NCBI GenBank assembly: GCA_011800805.1
Contig: MPNW01000596.1
Coordinates: 1-34,880, forward strand
Origin: Hirudo medicinalis
Taxonomy: Eukaryota > Annelida > Clitellata > Hirudinida > Hirudinidae
Length of the DNA stretch: 34,880 bases
Reading direction: 5' to 3'
Numbering within the stretch: position 1 is the stretch's first letter; each line of letters opens with the position of its first letter. The position numbers were made by a program, and so were the translations under genes. Of this stretch, positions 26,693 to 34,753 are shown piece after piece. The notes beneath the pieces were generated by a model, which worked only from the letters and a program-made list of their open reading frames with translations, did not search any database and was not told the DNA's origin.

Positions 26693-27247
26693 ATGGCAAC
26701 TAAAATCAGATTGCAAAGATTTGGAAAAAAAGGAAAACCTTTTTTTCATGTTGTGGTAGCAGATTCTCGCTCACCACGTGATGGTAAATTTATTGAGCGT
26801 TTAGGTTCTTATAATCCAAACACTAACCCGGCAACCATCGAAATTAACTTTGAAAGCGCATTGGAATGGATTAACAAAGGCGCACAACCTACAGATACCG
26901 CTCGTGCGATTCTTTCTTACAAAGGGGTTCTTTACAAAAAACATTTAGAAGGAGGCATTAAAAAAGGAGCTTTAACTCAACAACAAGCCGAAGCCAAATT
27001 TAACCAATGGCTGGAGCAAAAAAATGATAAAATTTCCGGTAAAACAGCTGGTTTAATTAACGCAAAAGCCGAAGCTAAAAAAGTGGCATTAGCTGCCGAA
27101 GCTAAGAAAAAAGAAGAAAAAGCAGCCTCAATTATAGGTAAAAAAAGGCCGACGGCAGAAGATCCGGTTACTACTGAAGAAGCTGCGCAGCAAGTCGTTA
27201 CAGAAAATATTGCAGCCGAAACTTCTGAAGAAAAAAAAGCAGAATAA
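26693..27247 (+). CDS. rpsP: 30S ribosomal protein S16 with long C-terminal extension
   Basis: The conserved S16 core fills the first 80 residues or so ([39 protein letters not shown]). A further 100 residues are rich in Ala, Lys and Glu. The extended form (184 residues against about 82 in E. coli) is usual in Bacteroidota, so it is not a fusion. It heads the rpsP-rimM-...-trmD cluster and has a strong promoter. A terminator-like hairpin follows, so S16 can be made in excess over RimM. Confidence 0.96.
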   Translation: MATKIRLQRFGKKGKPFFHVVVADSRSPRDGKFIERLGSYNPNTNPATIEINFESALEWINKGAQPTDTARAILSYKGVLYKKHLEGGIKKGALTQQQAEAKFNQWLEQKNDKISGKTAGLINAKAEAKKVALAAEAKKKEEKAASIIGKKRPTAEDPVTTEEAAQQVVTENIAAETSEEKKAE

Positions 27248-27268
27248 GTCTTTTTAACTGAATTTAAG

Positions 27269-27297
27269 TAGCGCTTTTGTTTGGAGCGCTATTTTTT
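27269..27297 (+). terminator. Terminator between rpsP and rimM
   Basis: TAGCGCT (27269-27275) and AGCGCTA (27285-27291) form a perfect 7-bp stem with a 9-base loop, followed by six T (27292-27297). It lies 21 bases after the rpsP stop and may act as a partial terminator within the operon. Confidence 0.78.
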
Positions 27298-27320
27298 AAT
27301 CCATGCGGTTTAAAAACAAC

Positions 27321-27845
27321 ATGAAACATGAAGAAGCATTTTATCTTGGTTATGTAACCAAAAAGCGAGGATTAAAAGGCGAAGTTCAGGTTTTTTTTGA
27401 GTTTGAGGCCTATCGTCAAATAAATTTTAAGGTGGTTCATTTGGAAATTAACCGCAAACTTGTGCCTTATTTTGTTTCTTCTGTTAAACTTCTGCCTAAC
27501 AAAACCGGCTATTTTTATTTTGAAGATATTGACCATATTGATAAAGCGGCCTTTTTGGTAAAGAAAAAAATCTATTTACCTTTGAGCCAAAAACCCCAAC
27601 AAGCCGAAAATGATTTTTTTTATCCCAAGTTGTTGGGATTTCTTGCGGTTGACAAAAAACTGGGTAAATTGGGTAAGATTATTCAAGTGAACGAATATCC
27701 TCAGCAGTTTGTGGCCGTTATTTTATGCCAAAACCAAGAGGTATTGGTTCCGCTTAACGAAGATTTTATCATAAAAATTGAGGAAAAAGAAAATATTTTA
27801 ACGCTTGATTTACCGGAAGGATTGTTGGATATTTATCTACCTTGA
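27321..27845 (+). CDS. rimM: RimM, 16S rRNA processing protein
   Basis: RimM assists assembly of the 30S head domain, binding S19. The N-terminal RimM barrel contains YLGYVTKKRGLKGEVQVFFE, and a C-terminal PRC-barrel-like half contains KLGKIIQVNEYPQQ and VLVPLNEDFI. The ATG at 27321 gives 174 residues and the usual distance to the GYVTK motif. An ATG at 27303 would add six residues and cannot be excluded. It follows rpsP after a terminator-like hairpin. Confidence 0.9.
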   Translation: MKHEEAFYLGYVTKKRGLKGEVQVFFEFEAYRQINFKVVHLEINRKLVPYFVSSVKLLPNKTGYFYFEDIDHIDKAAFLVKKKIYLPLSQKPQQAENDFFYPKLLGFLAVDKKLGKLGKIIQVNEYPQQFVAVILCQNQEVLVPLNEDFIIKIEEKENILTLDLPEGLLDIYLP

Positions 27846-27857
27846 TGTAAAATTTTT

Positions 27858-28543
27858 ATGAAAAAACGAAGTCATATTGTCTTTTTTTCGTCTTCCTCTT
27901 TTTCTTTATTTTATCTTGCAACAACAAAAAACAAGTAAAAGTAATTACTCTTGATTCGTTGTTTGAAACAAAGGCTAAATCAGACAGCATTCAGCCAGTT
28001 ATTAAAAAAGAGATTGACAGCCTTATAACCGTTGTTGCCGATATACCGCCTGAAAAAGATTCTATTAACAGGGTAGCTCAAAAGGTTTTGACGGCCTTAA
28101 AAGAGAAGGATTACCGCTTATTTGCTGATTATTTCCATCCTATAGAACCGGTTCTTTTTGCTCCCTATGGTTTTATCAAAAAAAATATTTCTAAGCGCTT
28201 GTTGGCCAAAGATTTTCTTGAGGCAATTGATAAAAATTGGACTTTAACTTGGGGTGTTTACAAAAACTCCGACGAAAAAATACAACTGAAGGTAATTCCT
28301 TACATAGAAAAATTTATTTACGATGCCGATTTTCTGAATGCCGAAAAAACCGCTTTTGACCAAGTTGTAGAAAAAGACAGCCCGGTTAATAACATTTTGG
28401 AAATTTTTCCAAACCTTCACTATTTCTATTATTATTTTTATGGTTCTGATTCAGAAGACAAAGACAAGGCAGGGAAAAGTTTGCGCTTGGTATTTAAAAA
28501 ATACAACGGCCAATATTATATTGTTGGCATAATTCACGATTAG
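27858..28543 (+). pseudogene. Hypothetical lipoprotein with a one-base frameshift at its start
   Basis: A good frame from about 27878 to 28543 has no usable start of its own. Its upstream end reads CLFFVFLFFFILSCNNKKQ, a lipoprotein signal with lipobox ILSC. The ATG at 27858 is one base out of frame, and a single extra A in its run of six A (27861-27866) would join them into a protein of about 228 residues starting MKKTKSY. The mature part is not recognised; it has a Pro-Glu-rich start and a Tyr/Phe-rich C-terminus (YYYFYGSDSED). It lies between rimM and trmD. The break is either a homopolymer sequencing error or possible slipped-strand switching. Confidence 0.7.
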
Positions 28544-28847
28544 TAAATTAACTGAAAAATCGGTCAGGAAATAACAGCAATCTTAAATGATGGTGTTGTG
28601 TAAGATATTACAACCTTAGGGTTGTTAAATGTTTGTTTTGCTAAATAAAAAGTAGAAAACGATTTCCATTGTTCGGCCAAAAGGGTGCAACTAGGCGTAT
28701 TAATAAGCGATTATCACTTTAAATTTGTTTTACGGGTTAAAATACATAAACCTGATTTTCGGTTTTCTTGGTTGGCGCTGAAATTTTTGAATTAAAACAA
28801 AACGATTAATATCTGTTCTCTTCAAACCAAACGCTTACCTTTGTTTT
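28544..28847. other. Intergenic region before trmD
   Basis: The 304 bases contain a small inverted repeat (ACAACC at about 28609 with GGTTGT at about 28619) without a T run, and the trmD promoter at the right end. No gene or recognisable remnant was seen on either strand. Confidence 0.5.
28836..28843 (+). promoter_or_regulatory. -7 element immediately before trmD
   Basis: TACCTTTG is an exact TAnnTTTG match whose last base is 5 bases before the trmD ATG. Transcription would start at or next to the ATG, giving a leaderless mRNA. No TTTG was found at the ideal distance upstream. Confidence 0.6.
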
Positions 28848-29522
28848 ATGCGTTTCGATATTATTTCTGTACTACCCGATTTAATGTCTGGGCCTTTTGC
28901 TCATTCTGTTTTGCAACGGGCGCAAAAGCGAGGCTTGGCTCAAATTGTAGTGCATAACCTTAGAGAATATGCTGCCAATAAACAAAAAAGTATAGATGAT
29001 TATCCTTATGGGGGTGGCAGCGGTATGGTAATGATGATTGAACCTTTTGCTGCCTGTATTGAAAAATTGCAGGCCGAGCGGGATTATGACGAGGTAATTT
29101 TTATGTCGCCGGATGGTATTACCCTGAACCAAGGCACAGCAAACGAGCTTTCCATTAAAAAAAATATCCTCATTTTATGCGGTCATTATAAAGGGATTGA
29201 CCAACGCATTCGCGATATTTATGTTACCAGAGAAATTTCGATAGGCGATTACGTTTTAAGCGGCGGAGAATTACCTGCGGCCGTTTTGGTAGATGCCGTT
29301 ACAAGATTAATTCCCGGAGTGTTAAATGATGAAACCTCTGCTTTATCAGATAGTTTTCAGGGAGAACTTTTGGATGCGCCCGTTTATACGCGCCCCAGAA
29401 ATTGGAAAGGGCATAAAGTACCTGATGTTTTGTTAAGTGGGCACGAAGCAAAAATAGCAGAATGGCGTTACGAGAAGGCGTTGGAACGTACCCAAAAACG
29501 CCGCCCCGACCTTTTGAAATAA
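28848..29522 (+). CDS. trmD: TrmD, tRNA (guanine-N1-)-methyltransferase
   Basis: TrmD makes m1G37 in tRNAs for Leu, Pro and Arg, which prevents +1 frameshifting. The 224-residue SPOUT-fold protein has [17 protein letters not shown] at the N-terminus, [26 protein letters not shown], and the knot region [20 protein letters not shown] with [16 protein letters not shown]. All are typical. It follows the rpsP-rimM cluster, but rplS is absent next to it. It appears to have its own promoter. Confidence 0.96.
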   Translation: MRFDIISVLPDLMSGPFAHSVLQRAQKRGLAQIVVHNLREYAANKQKSIDDYPYGGGSGMVMMIEPFAACIEKLQAERDYDEVIFMSPDGITLNQGTANELSIKKNILILCGHYKGIDQRIRDIYVTREISIGDYVLSGGELPAAVLVDAVTRLIPGVLNDETSALSDSFQGELLDAPVYTRPRNWKGHKVPDVLLSGHEAKIAEWRYEKALERTQKRRPDLLK

Positions 29523-29640
29523 AAACAATTATACACAAGGTTGTAAATTTCGCCTCATTTGTGTAAAAAAACAAACGTCTTTATGAAACCTCTGCGGCAA
29601 ATATTGCTTTAAATTGTGGAATGTATGACTGTCAATATCT

Positions 29641-29648
29641 TATCTTTG
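29641..29648 (+). promoter_or_regulatory. -7 element immediately before the amidohydrolase gene
   Basis: TATCTTTG matches TAnnTTTG and ends 5 bases before the ATG at 29654. As for trmD, the transcript would be leaderless or nearly so. A TTG (29614-29616) lies 24 bases upstream, slightly long. Confidence 0.55.
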
Positions 29649-29653
29649 TAATC

Positions 29654-30823
29654 ATGCAAAAATATATTGCTGCAGATTGGGTTTTTCCTGTTTTTGGTAA
29701 GCCGATTCGTAAAGGCGTGTTATGCCTGTCGGCCGATGGGAAGATATTAAATATTTTAAGCCGTCAAGAAGCGGAAAAGCAGGGGATAACGGATATTGAT
29801 TATTATCAAGGCGCTTTGATTCCGGGATTGGTTAATACCCATTGCCATTTAGAATTATCGCACCTATGGAAAAAGATTAAACCACATACCGGCCTGCCGG
29901 ATTTTATAAAACAGTTTTTAGCTCTTCGCAAACAAGATGAATCAGAAACAGAGGAAGCAATGGAGCAAGCTGATTTAGAGATGTACCATAACGGGATTGT
30001 TGCCGTTGGCGACATAGCCAACGAGTTAATTTCCAAAAGGGTAAAAACCCAAAGTAAATTATACTACCATACCTTTATTGAAATATATGGATTTAATCGA
30101 TCTTCCGAGCCAATTATTGCCGAGGGGCAACAATTAAAGAAAAGTTTCGAACCATTAAAAGCCTCTATTGTTCCACATGCGCCTTATTCGGTTTCTTCGG
30201 AGTTGTTTGCGGCAATTGCCCGTACTTTTACTCGAGACGATGTGCAAACCATTCATAACCAAGAAACCTTAAGTGAAAACGAGCTTTTTGAAACAGGACA
30301 AGGCGAACTTGCTAATGTTTTTGCCGAAATGGGAATTGCGCAAAGCGATGCGTATGCCGGCAGGCGCAATGCCATCAGGTACCATTTGCCTCTGCTTAAT
30401 ACGGATATAAATACCTTATTGGTACATAACACATTTTCTTGCAAGGCCGATGTGGAGTTTGCTGCGGCCAATCATCTCAAGTTGTTTTGGTGTTTATGCC
30501 CCAAAGCGAATCAATACATAGAAAATACATTGCCGGATATCCATTCTTTAAAAGACGGAGGGGCTGTTTTTACCTTAGGAACCGATAGCTTGGCGAGCAA
30601 TGCCGAGCTTAATATTTTGGCGGAGATGAAAATTTTACAGGAAGAAAAAGGCATTCATTTTGAGGAGCTTTTACAATGGGCTACTATAAATGGAGCTCAA
30701 TTTTTAAACATAGATAATCAATACGGCAGCTTTACAATCGGCAAAAAGCCGGGAGTTGTGTTAATTGATCTGAATGATAAAATGCAAATTGGCAATGTTT
30801 CTCAAATTACCAGAATAATTTAA
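29654..30823 (+). CDS. Amidohydrolase-superfamily deaminase (TRZ/ATZ-type)
   Basis: The 389-residue metal-dependent hydrolase resembles chlorohydrolase/cytosine-deaminase-type enzymes. The first metal ligands are in GLVNTHCHLELSHLW, a His follows in SIVPHAPYSVS, another in HNQETLSENEL, and the Asp is in TLGTDSLASNAEL. The HCHLELSH form and the C-terminal half are seen in Bacteroidota proteins sometimes suggested to be aminodeoxyfutalosine deaminases of menaquinone synthesis, but I cannot confirm this from sequence. The start is set at 29654 because an upstream in-frame start (29621) would include the promoter. The nitronate-monooxygenase gene follows after two bases. Confidence 0.85.
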   Translation: MQKYIAADWVFPVFGKPIRKGVLCLSADGKILNILSRQEAEKQGITDIDYYQGALIPGLVNTHCHLELSHLWKKIKPHTGLPDFIKQFLALRKQDESETEEAMEQADLEMYHNGIVAVGDIANELISKRVKTQSKLYYHTFIEIYGFNRSSEPIIAEGQQLKKSFEPLKASIVPHAPYSVSSELFAAIARTFTRDDVQTIHNQETLSENELFETGQGELANVFAEMGIAQSDAYAGRRNAIRYHLPLLNTDINTLLVHNTFSCKADVEFAAANHLKLFWCLCPKANQYIENTLPDIHSLKDGGAVFTLGTDSLASNAELNILAEMKILQEEKGIHFEELLQWATINGAQFLNIDNQYGSFTIGKKPGVVLIDLNDKMQIGNVSQITRII

Positions 30824-30825
30824 AC

Positions 30826-31773
30826 ATGAATCGTATTATTACATTATTTGGAATTCGGTATCCTATTGTGCAAGCAGGGATGGTTTGGTGTAGCGGGTGG
30901 CGTTTGGCTGCGGCGGTAAGTAATGCAGGCGGTTTGGGTATCATTGGAGCGGGTTCTATGTACCCCGTTATTCTTAAAGAGCATCTTGTAAAATGTAAAA
31001 AAGCAACAGATAAACCCTTTGCGGTTAATTTACCTTTGTTGTATCCGAATATTAAAGAGCTGATAGATATTATTGTTGAGGAAGGAGTAAAAATTGTTTT
31101 TACTTCTGCGGGTAATCCGGCAATTTGGACAGGCTGTCTCAAAAAATCAGGCATAACAGTGGTACACGTTGTTTCCAACACCAAATTTGCATTAAAAGCG
31201 CAACAATGTGGTGTTGACGCCATTGTTGCAGAAGGATTTGAAGCCGGAGGCCATAACGGACGAGAAGAAACAACAACGATGTGTTTAATTCCCATGATTG
31301 CAGAGGCCGTGCAAATTCCACTGATTGCAGCCGGCGGTATTGCAAGTGGTAAAGCCATGTTGGCGGCTTTTGCTCTGGGGGCAGAAGGAGTGCAAATAGG
31401 TTCTGCCTTTGCGGTGGCCGAAGAATCTTCGGCACATCTTCTTTTTAAGGAAAAAATTATAGCTGCCGCAGAAGGCGATACCATGTTGAGGTTAAAAAAA
31501 CTGGTTCCTGTTCGGTTATTAAAAAACGAGTTTGCCGACGCTGTGGCCAAAGCCGAAGAACAAGGAGCCACTAATGATGAACTGACAAAACTCTTAGGGC
31601 ATGCCCGCGCTAAAAAAGGGATGTTTGAAGGCAATATAACTGAAGGAGAATTAGAAATAGGTCAAGTAGCAGCCATGCTGAAAACCATTAAACCCGCAAA
31701 AGCGATAGTTGAGACTGTTTGGGTCGAGTTTTTGCTCGAAAAAGAACGGTTATCAAAATTAATTCACAATTAA
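30826..31773 (+). CDS. FMN-dependent nitronate monooxygenase / FabK-like flavoprotein
   Basis: The 315-residue TIM-barrel flavoprotein of the nitronate monooxygenase/2-nitropropane dioxygenase family also includes the enoyl-ACP reductase FabK. It begins ITLFGIRYPIVQAGMVWCSG, then AVSNAGGLGIIGAG. The catalytic His is H143 in AEGFEAGGHNG. The FMN-phosphate site is IAAGGIASGKAMLAAFALGA followed by GVQIGSAF. Family members differ in substrate, and whether this is FabK or a nitronate monooxygenase cannot be settled here. The presence of fabV at the other end of the window makes an essential FabK role unnecessary. It starts two bases after the amidohydrolase stop. Confidence 0.88.
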   Translation: MNRIITLFGIRYPIVQAGMVWCSGWRLAAAVSNAGGLGIIGAGSMYPVILKEHLVKCKKATDKPFAVNLPLLYPNIKELIDIIVEEGVKIVFTSAGNPAIWTGCLKKSGITVVHVVSNTKFALKAQQCGVDAIVAEGFEAGGHNGREETTTMCLIPMIAEAVQIPLIAAGGIASGKAMLAAFALGAEGVQIGSAFAVAEESSAHLLFKEKIIAAAEGDTMLRLKKLVPVRLLKNEFADAVAKAEEQGATNDELTKLLGHARAKKGMFEGNITEGELEIGQVAAMLKTIKPAKAIVETVWVEFLLEKERLSKLIHN

Positions 31774-31800
31774 TATTCTATCGTTAATCAATCATTAAAA

Positions 31801-32076
31801 ATGAAACACATTGATATAACCATTTACGGCAAAGTACAAGGCGTATTTTTTAGAGCAAGCGCCAAAGCCGTAGCCGACCTGGCGGGCGTTAAAGGGCATG
31901 CGAAAAACCAAAAGGATGGCTCGGTTTTTATAGAAGCAGAAGCAGAGACCATGATTTTAGCGCAATTTGTAGAGTGGTGCCATAAAGGCCCCCGGAAAGC
32001 AATTGTTGAAAAGGTAGAAGTTGCAGATGGAGAATTAAAAAATTATCGCAACTTTGAAGTGCTTAAAAAAGTTTAA
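31801..32076 (+). CDS. acyP: Acylphosphatase
   Basis: The 91-residue enzyme hydrolyses acyl phosphates. The active-site motif GKVQGVFFRASAK carries the catalytic Arg R18, and the catalytic Asn is N36 in GHAKNQKDGSV. Length and fold motifs are standard. It lies 27 bases after the flavoprotein gene on the same strand. Confidence 0.93.
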   Translation: MKHIDITIYGKVQGVFFRASAKAVADLAGVKGHAKNQKDGSVFIEAEAETMILAQFVEWCHKGPRKAIVEKVEVADGELKNYRNFEVLKKV

Positions 32077-32134
32077 AATATGTATATTCTTTCCCAAGAA
32101 GATAAAATTTAACCGGTTAATTGCCTGATAATCT

Positions 32135-33658
32135 TTGTCTGTTTATAAAAAATTTATTGGTAACACCGTTATTTATGGGATAAGCACCGTTATTTCGAGG
32201 TTGTTTAACTTTATACTTACCCCTATTTATGTGCGGGTTTACCCTAAGGCGGTGTACGGCATTTTTACCAATGCTTATGCAAATGCATCAATTATTAATG
32301 CCATATTGGCCTTTGGGATGGAAAGCGCTTATTTCCGTTATCTTAACAAACACGAACATCAAAAACGGGAGGTTTATAACAACTCTTTTCTTGTTATAGT
32401 TTTTTTGGCCACTCTTTTTTTAATCAGCGGATTGGTTTTAAAAACCGAATTTGCAACATATTTGTCGAACAAGGCCGAAGAGATTGACGACTATAAAAAA
32501 TATGTTTCTTATTTTATTTGGGTGCTGTATATCGATGCCATTTGTGTTATTCCTTTTGCCAAGCTGCGCGCCGATGAAAAACCCAAACAATACAGCATTG
32601 CTAAGTTTTTAAACATCGGCAGCTTTGTAGGTTTTAATCTGTTTTTCATTTTTGTCATTCCTTACCTAATTAAACACAATGCATGGGGAGCCGCTTGGTT
32701 AGCCTCATGGTATCGACAAGGATGGGTTGGTTACGTGTTTATTTCAAATCTTATTGCAAGCTTAGCTACGTTTTTATATCTGTTGCCGCTGTTATTGCAG
32801 CTTCAACTTCGTTTTAACAAACAACTATGCGGATCTATGCTGTCTTATAGCTGGCCTGTTCTGGTTGCCAATCTTTCTTTCATCGTTAATGAAAACCTAG
32901 ATAAAATTGTGTTGGGTAAATTGCTGCCGGGTAATATTGCCGCTGGCCAAGTTGGTATTTATGGAGCCGTTTGTAAAATTGCCGTGTTTATGAGCATTTT
33001 TAATACCGCTTTCAGGCTTGGCGCCGAACCTTTTTTCTTTAGTCAAGCCAAATACCAAAACGCAAAAAAAATATATGCTGTCATTCTGGAATATTTTGTA
33101 ATTGCGCAGGCTGTTATTTTTGTGTCCATGGTGGCCAATATCGAAATTTTAAAATATTTTATTGGCAGAGATGCGGCTCATCGGGCAGAGTATTGGGTTG
33201 GTTTGCCGGCGGTACCTTATCTTTTATTAGGTTATGTTTGCTTAGGGGTTTATATGAATCTTTCCATTTGGTATCGTTTATCAGACCAAACGCGTTTTGG
33301 CGTCTATATTTCGTTGACCGGCGCTTTGATAACTATCATATTCAATTTTATTCTTATTCCGCATTTTAGTTACATGGGTTCTGCTTGGGTTAGCATGCTT
33401 TCATATTCGGTTATGATGATTGTCAGCTACGTTTTGGGACAGAAATATTATCCGATTCCTTATAACCTTAAAAAAATTTTGACTTACCTTATTGCTTCTT
33501 CCGCCATTGCTTTTTGTTCGTTTTTCTTATTTAAGAAAGATATTTATATTGGGAATGCGTTACTTTTAATTTTTGTTGGGATTATCTTTTATGCCGAAAG
33601 AGAACAACTGCAGAAAATATTAAAAGAATACAAACGCTCTAAATCGGTTAAACGATAA
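32135..33658 (+). CDS. Polysaccharide/oligosaccharide flippase (Wzx/MATE-like), TTG start
   Basis: This 507-residue integral membrane protein has about 12-14 hydrophobic segments and belongs to the polysaccharide-biosynthesis transporter (Wzx/MurJ-like MOP) group. It begins SVYKKFIGNTVIYGISTVIS and contains RLFNFILTPIYVRVYPKAVY, typical for the family. An in-frame TAA lies just before (32129-32131), so the first usable start is TTG at 32135; the next ATG is about 60 codons in and would remove the first helices. Substrate unknown; O-antigen, capsule or lipid-linked glycan are possibilities. No glycosyltransferase genes lie next to it. Confidence 0.85.
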   Translation: MSVYKKFIGNTVIYGISTVISRLFNFILTPIYVRVYPKAVYGIFTNAYANASIINAILAFGMESAYFRYLNKHEHQKREVYNNSFLVIVFLATLFLISGLVLKTEFATYLSNKAEEIDDYKKYVSYFIWVLYIDAICVIPFAKLRADEKPKQYSIAKFLNIGSFVGFNLFFIFVIPYLIKHNAWGAAWLASWYRQGWVGYVFISNLIASLATFLYLLPLLLQLQLRFNKQLCGSMLSYSWPVLVANLSFIVNENLDKIVLGKLLPGNIAAGQVGIYGAVCKIAVFMSIFNTAFRLGAEPFFFSQAKYQNAKKIYAVILEYFVIAQAVIFVSMVANIEILKYFIGRDAAHRAEYWVGLPAVPYLLLGYVCLGVYMNLSIWYRLSDQTRFGVYISLTGALITIIFNFILIPHFSYMGSAWVSMLSYSVMMIVSYVLGQKYYPIPYNLKKILTYLIASSAIAFCSFFLFKKDIYIGNALLLIFVGIIFYAEREQLQKILKEYKRSKSVKR

Positions 33659-33734
33659 ATTTGCGTTGATTAAATTTAATATGGTGTGATACGATAATCT
33701 TTCTAACTCTTTTAAAGAAAGAAAATTTATAACG

Positions 33735-34427
33735 CTATCTGTCTCTGCCAAACAGCATTGAAGCATAATAAATTAAATTTCCCAATGCACCCAAAGCTGC
33801 TACCACATAAGTCATTGCGGCCCACCACAAAGCGTCTTTAGCTTGCTGATTTTCTTCTTGGGTATACATTACATCCTGATTGTTTTTAAGCCAAAGCAAT
33901 GCTCTTTTGCTTGCGTCAAACTCAACCGGAAGCGTTAAAAAACTAAATATAGTAATAAGCGCCAAACCAAGCACCCCAATACCCAATACAGCAGGATTTC
34001 CGGTAAAAAAAATCAATAATATTCCTATCAGCAAAACCCATTGCAATAAATTAGACGAAATACTTACAACAGGTACCATGTTAGATCTAAACTGCAACCA
34101 ATTATAAGCTTTTGCATGTTGTACCGCATGGCCGCATTCGTGTGCTGCAACAGATGCCGCAGCCACGCTTCTTCCATAATACACATCTGTGCTTAAATTA
34201 ACCGTATAATTTGTCGGATTATAATGATCGGTAAAATGTCCTTCTAAACTCACCACCTTTACATTATAAATGCCGTTATCTTGAAGCATTTTTTCTGCAA
34301 TTTCTTTTCCGGATAAACCAGACATTAATTGCATTTCAACATATCGGCTAAATTTATTCTTAAACCGCCATTGTACCAACATGCTTAATAAAAGTATTGG
34401 AATAATTATTGTAAAATATGCGCTCAT
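33735..34427 (-). CDS. Zinc metallopeptidase, YugP/Zn_peptidase_2 family
   Basis: The 230-residue membrane protein has an N-terminal helix (about 3-20), the HExxH zinc motif HECGH at 96-100 with catalytic E97 in SVAAHECGHAVQHAKAYNWL, and further hydrophobic helices (about 120-165 and 205-225). A motif DVYYGRSVAAASVAAHE precedes the active site, as in the YugP family. The role is unknown; in Bacteroidota it is widespread and usually stands alone. It converges on the flippase gene with 76 bases between. Confidence 0.92.
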   Translation of the reverse strand: MSAYFTIIIPILLLSMLVQWRFKNKFSRYVEMQLMSGLSGKEIAEKMLQDNGIYNVKVVSLEGHFTDHYNPTNYTVNLSTDVYYGRSVAAASVAAHECGHAVQHAKAYNWLQFRSNMVPVVSISSNLLQWVLLIGILLIFFTGNPAVLGIGVLGLALITIFSFLTLPVEFDASKRALLWLKNNQDVMYTQEENQQAKDALWWAAMTYVVAALGALGNLIYYASMLFGRDR

Positions 34428-34753
34428 GCCCTAACTTGTTTTTTCTATCTAATCAAAAAGTGTACCCTTTTTATTAATATTAAAAAATATTTTGGTTTTG
34501 TAACCGCTATTTAATCATTTTATAGGTGTAAAAATTTAACGCACTTGTACAAAAAATAAGTTATTTTAATAAGAAACCGGTTAAAAATGTATTGTTAAGG
34601 TTTTATAAAAGAGGCCACTAAAGCAGGGTTAAAAATCATTGGTTTGATTTTCGAAAAAACCAATTGTATCTCTGCTATCTTATCCATAATTAAAAGTTGA
34701 AGCAATTAACAAGCTGCCAAATAGGTTTTTCTTAAAATATCTTCGGTTACAAC
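34428..34753. other. Intergenic region upstream of the zinc peptidase
   Basis: The 326 AT-rich bases separate two minus-strand genes. A TACACTTTT-like stretch (minus strand, about 34455-34465) may be a degenerate -7 element for the peptidase gene. No gene is supported. Confidence 0.45.

Noticed and set aside
26693..27247. S16 as a fusion protein because of its extra 100 residues
   Set aside because: A long Ala/Lys/Glu-rich tail on S16 is typical of Bacteroidota and has no separate domain.
32130..32137. AATCTTTG as a -7 element for the flippase gene
   Set aside because: It lacks the first T at the right spacing, and its last three bases are the start codon itself, so transcription would begin within the gene.
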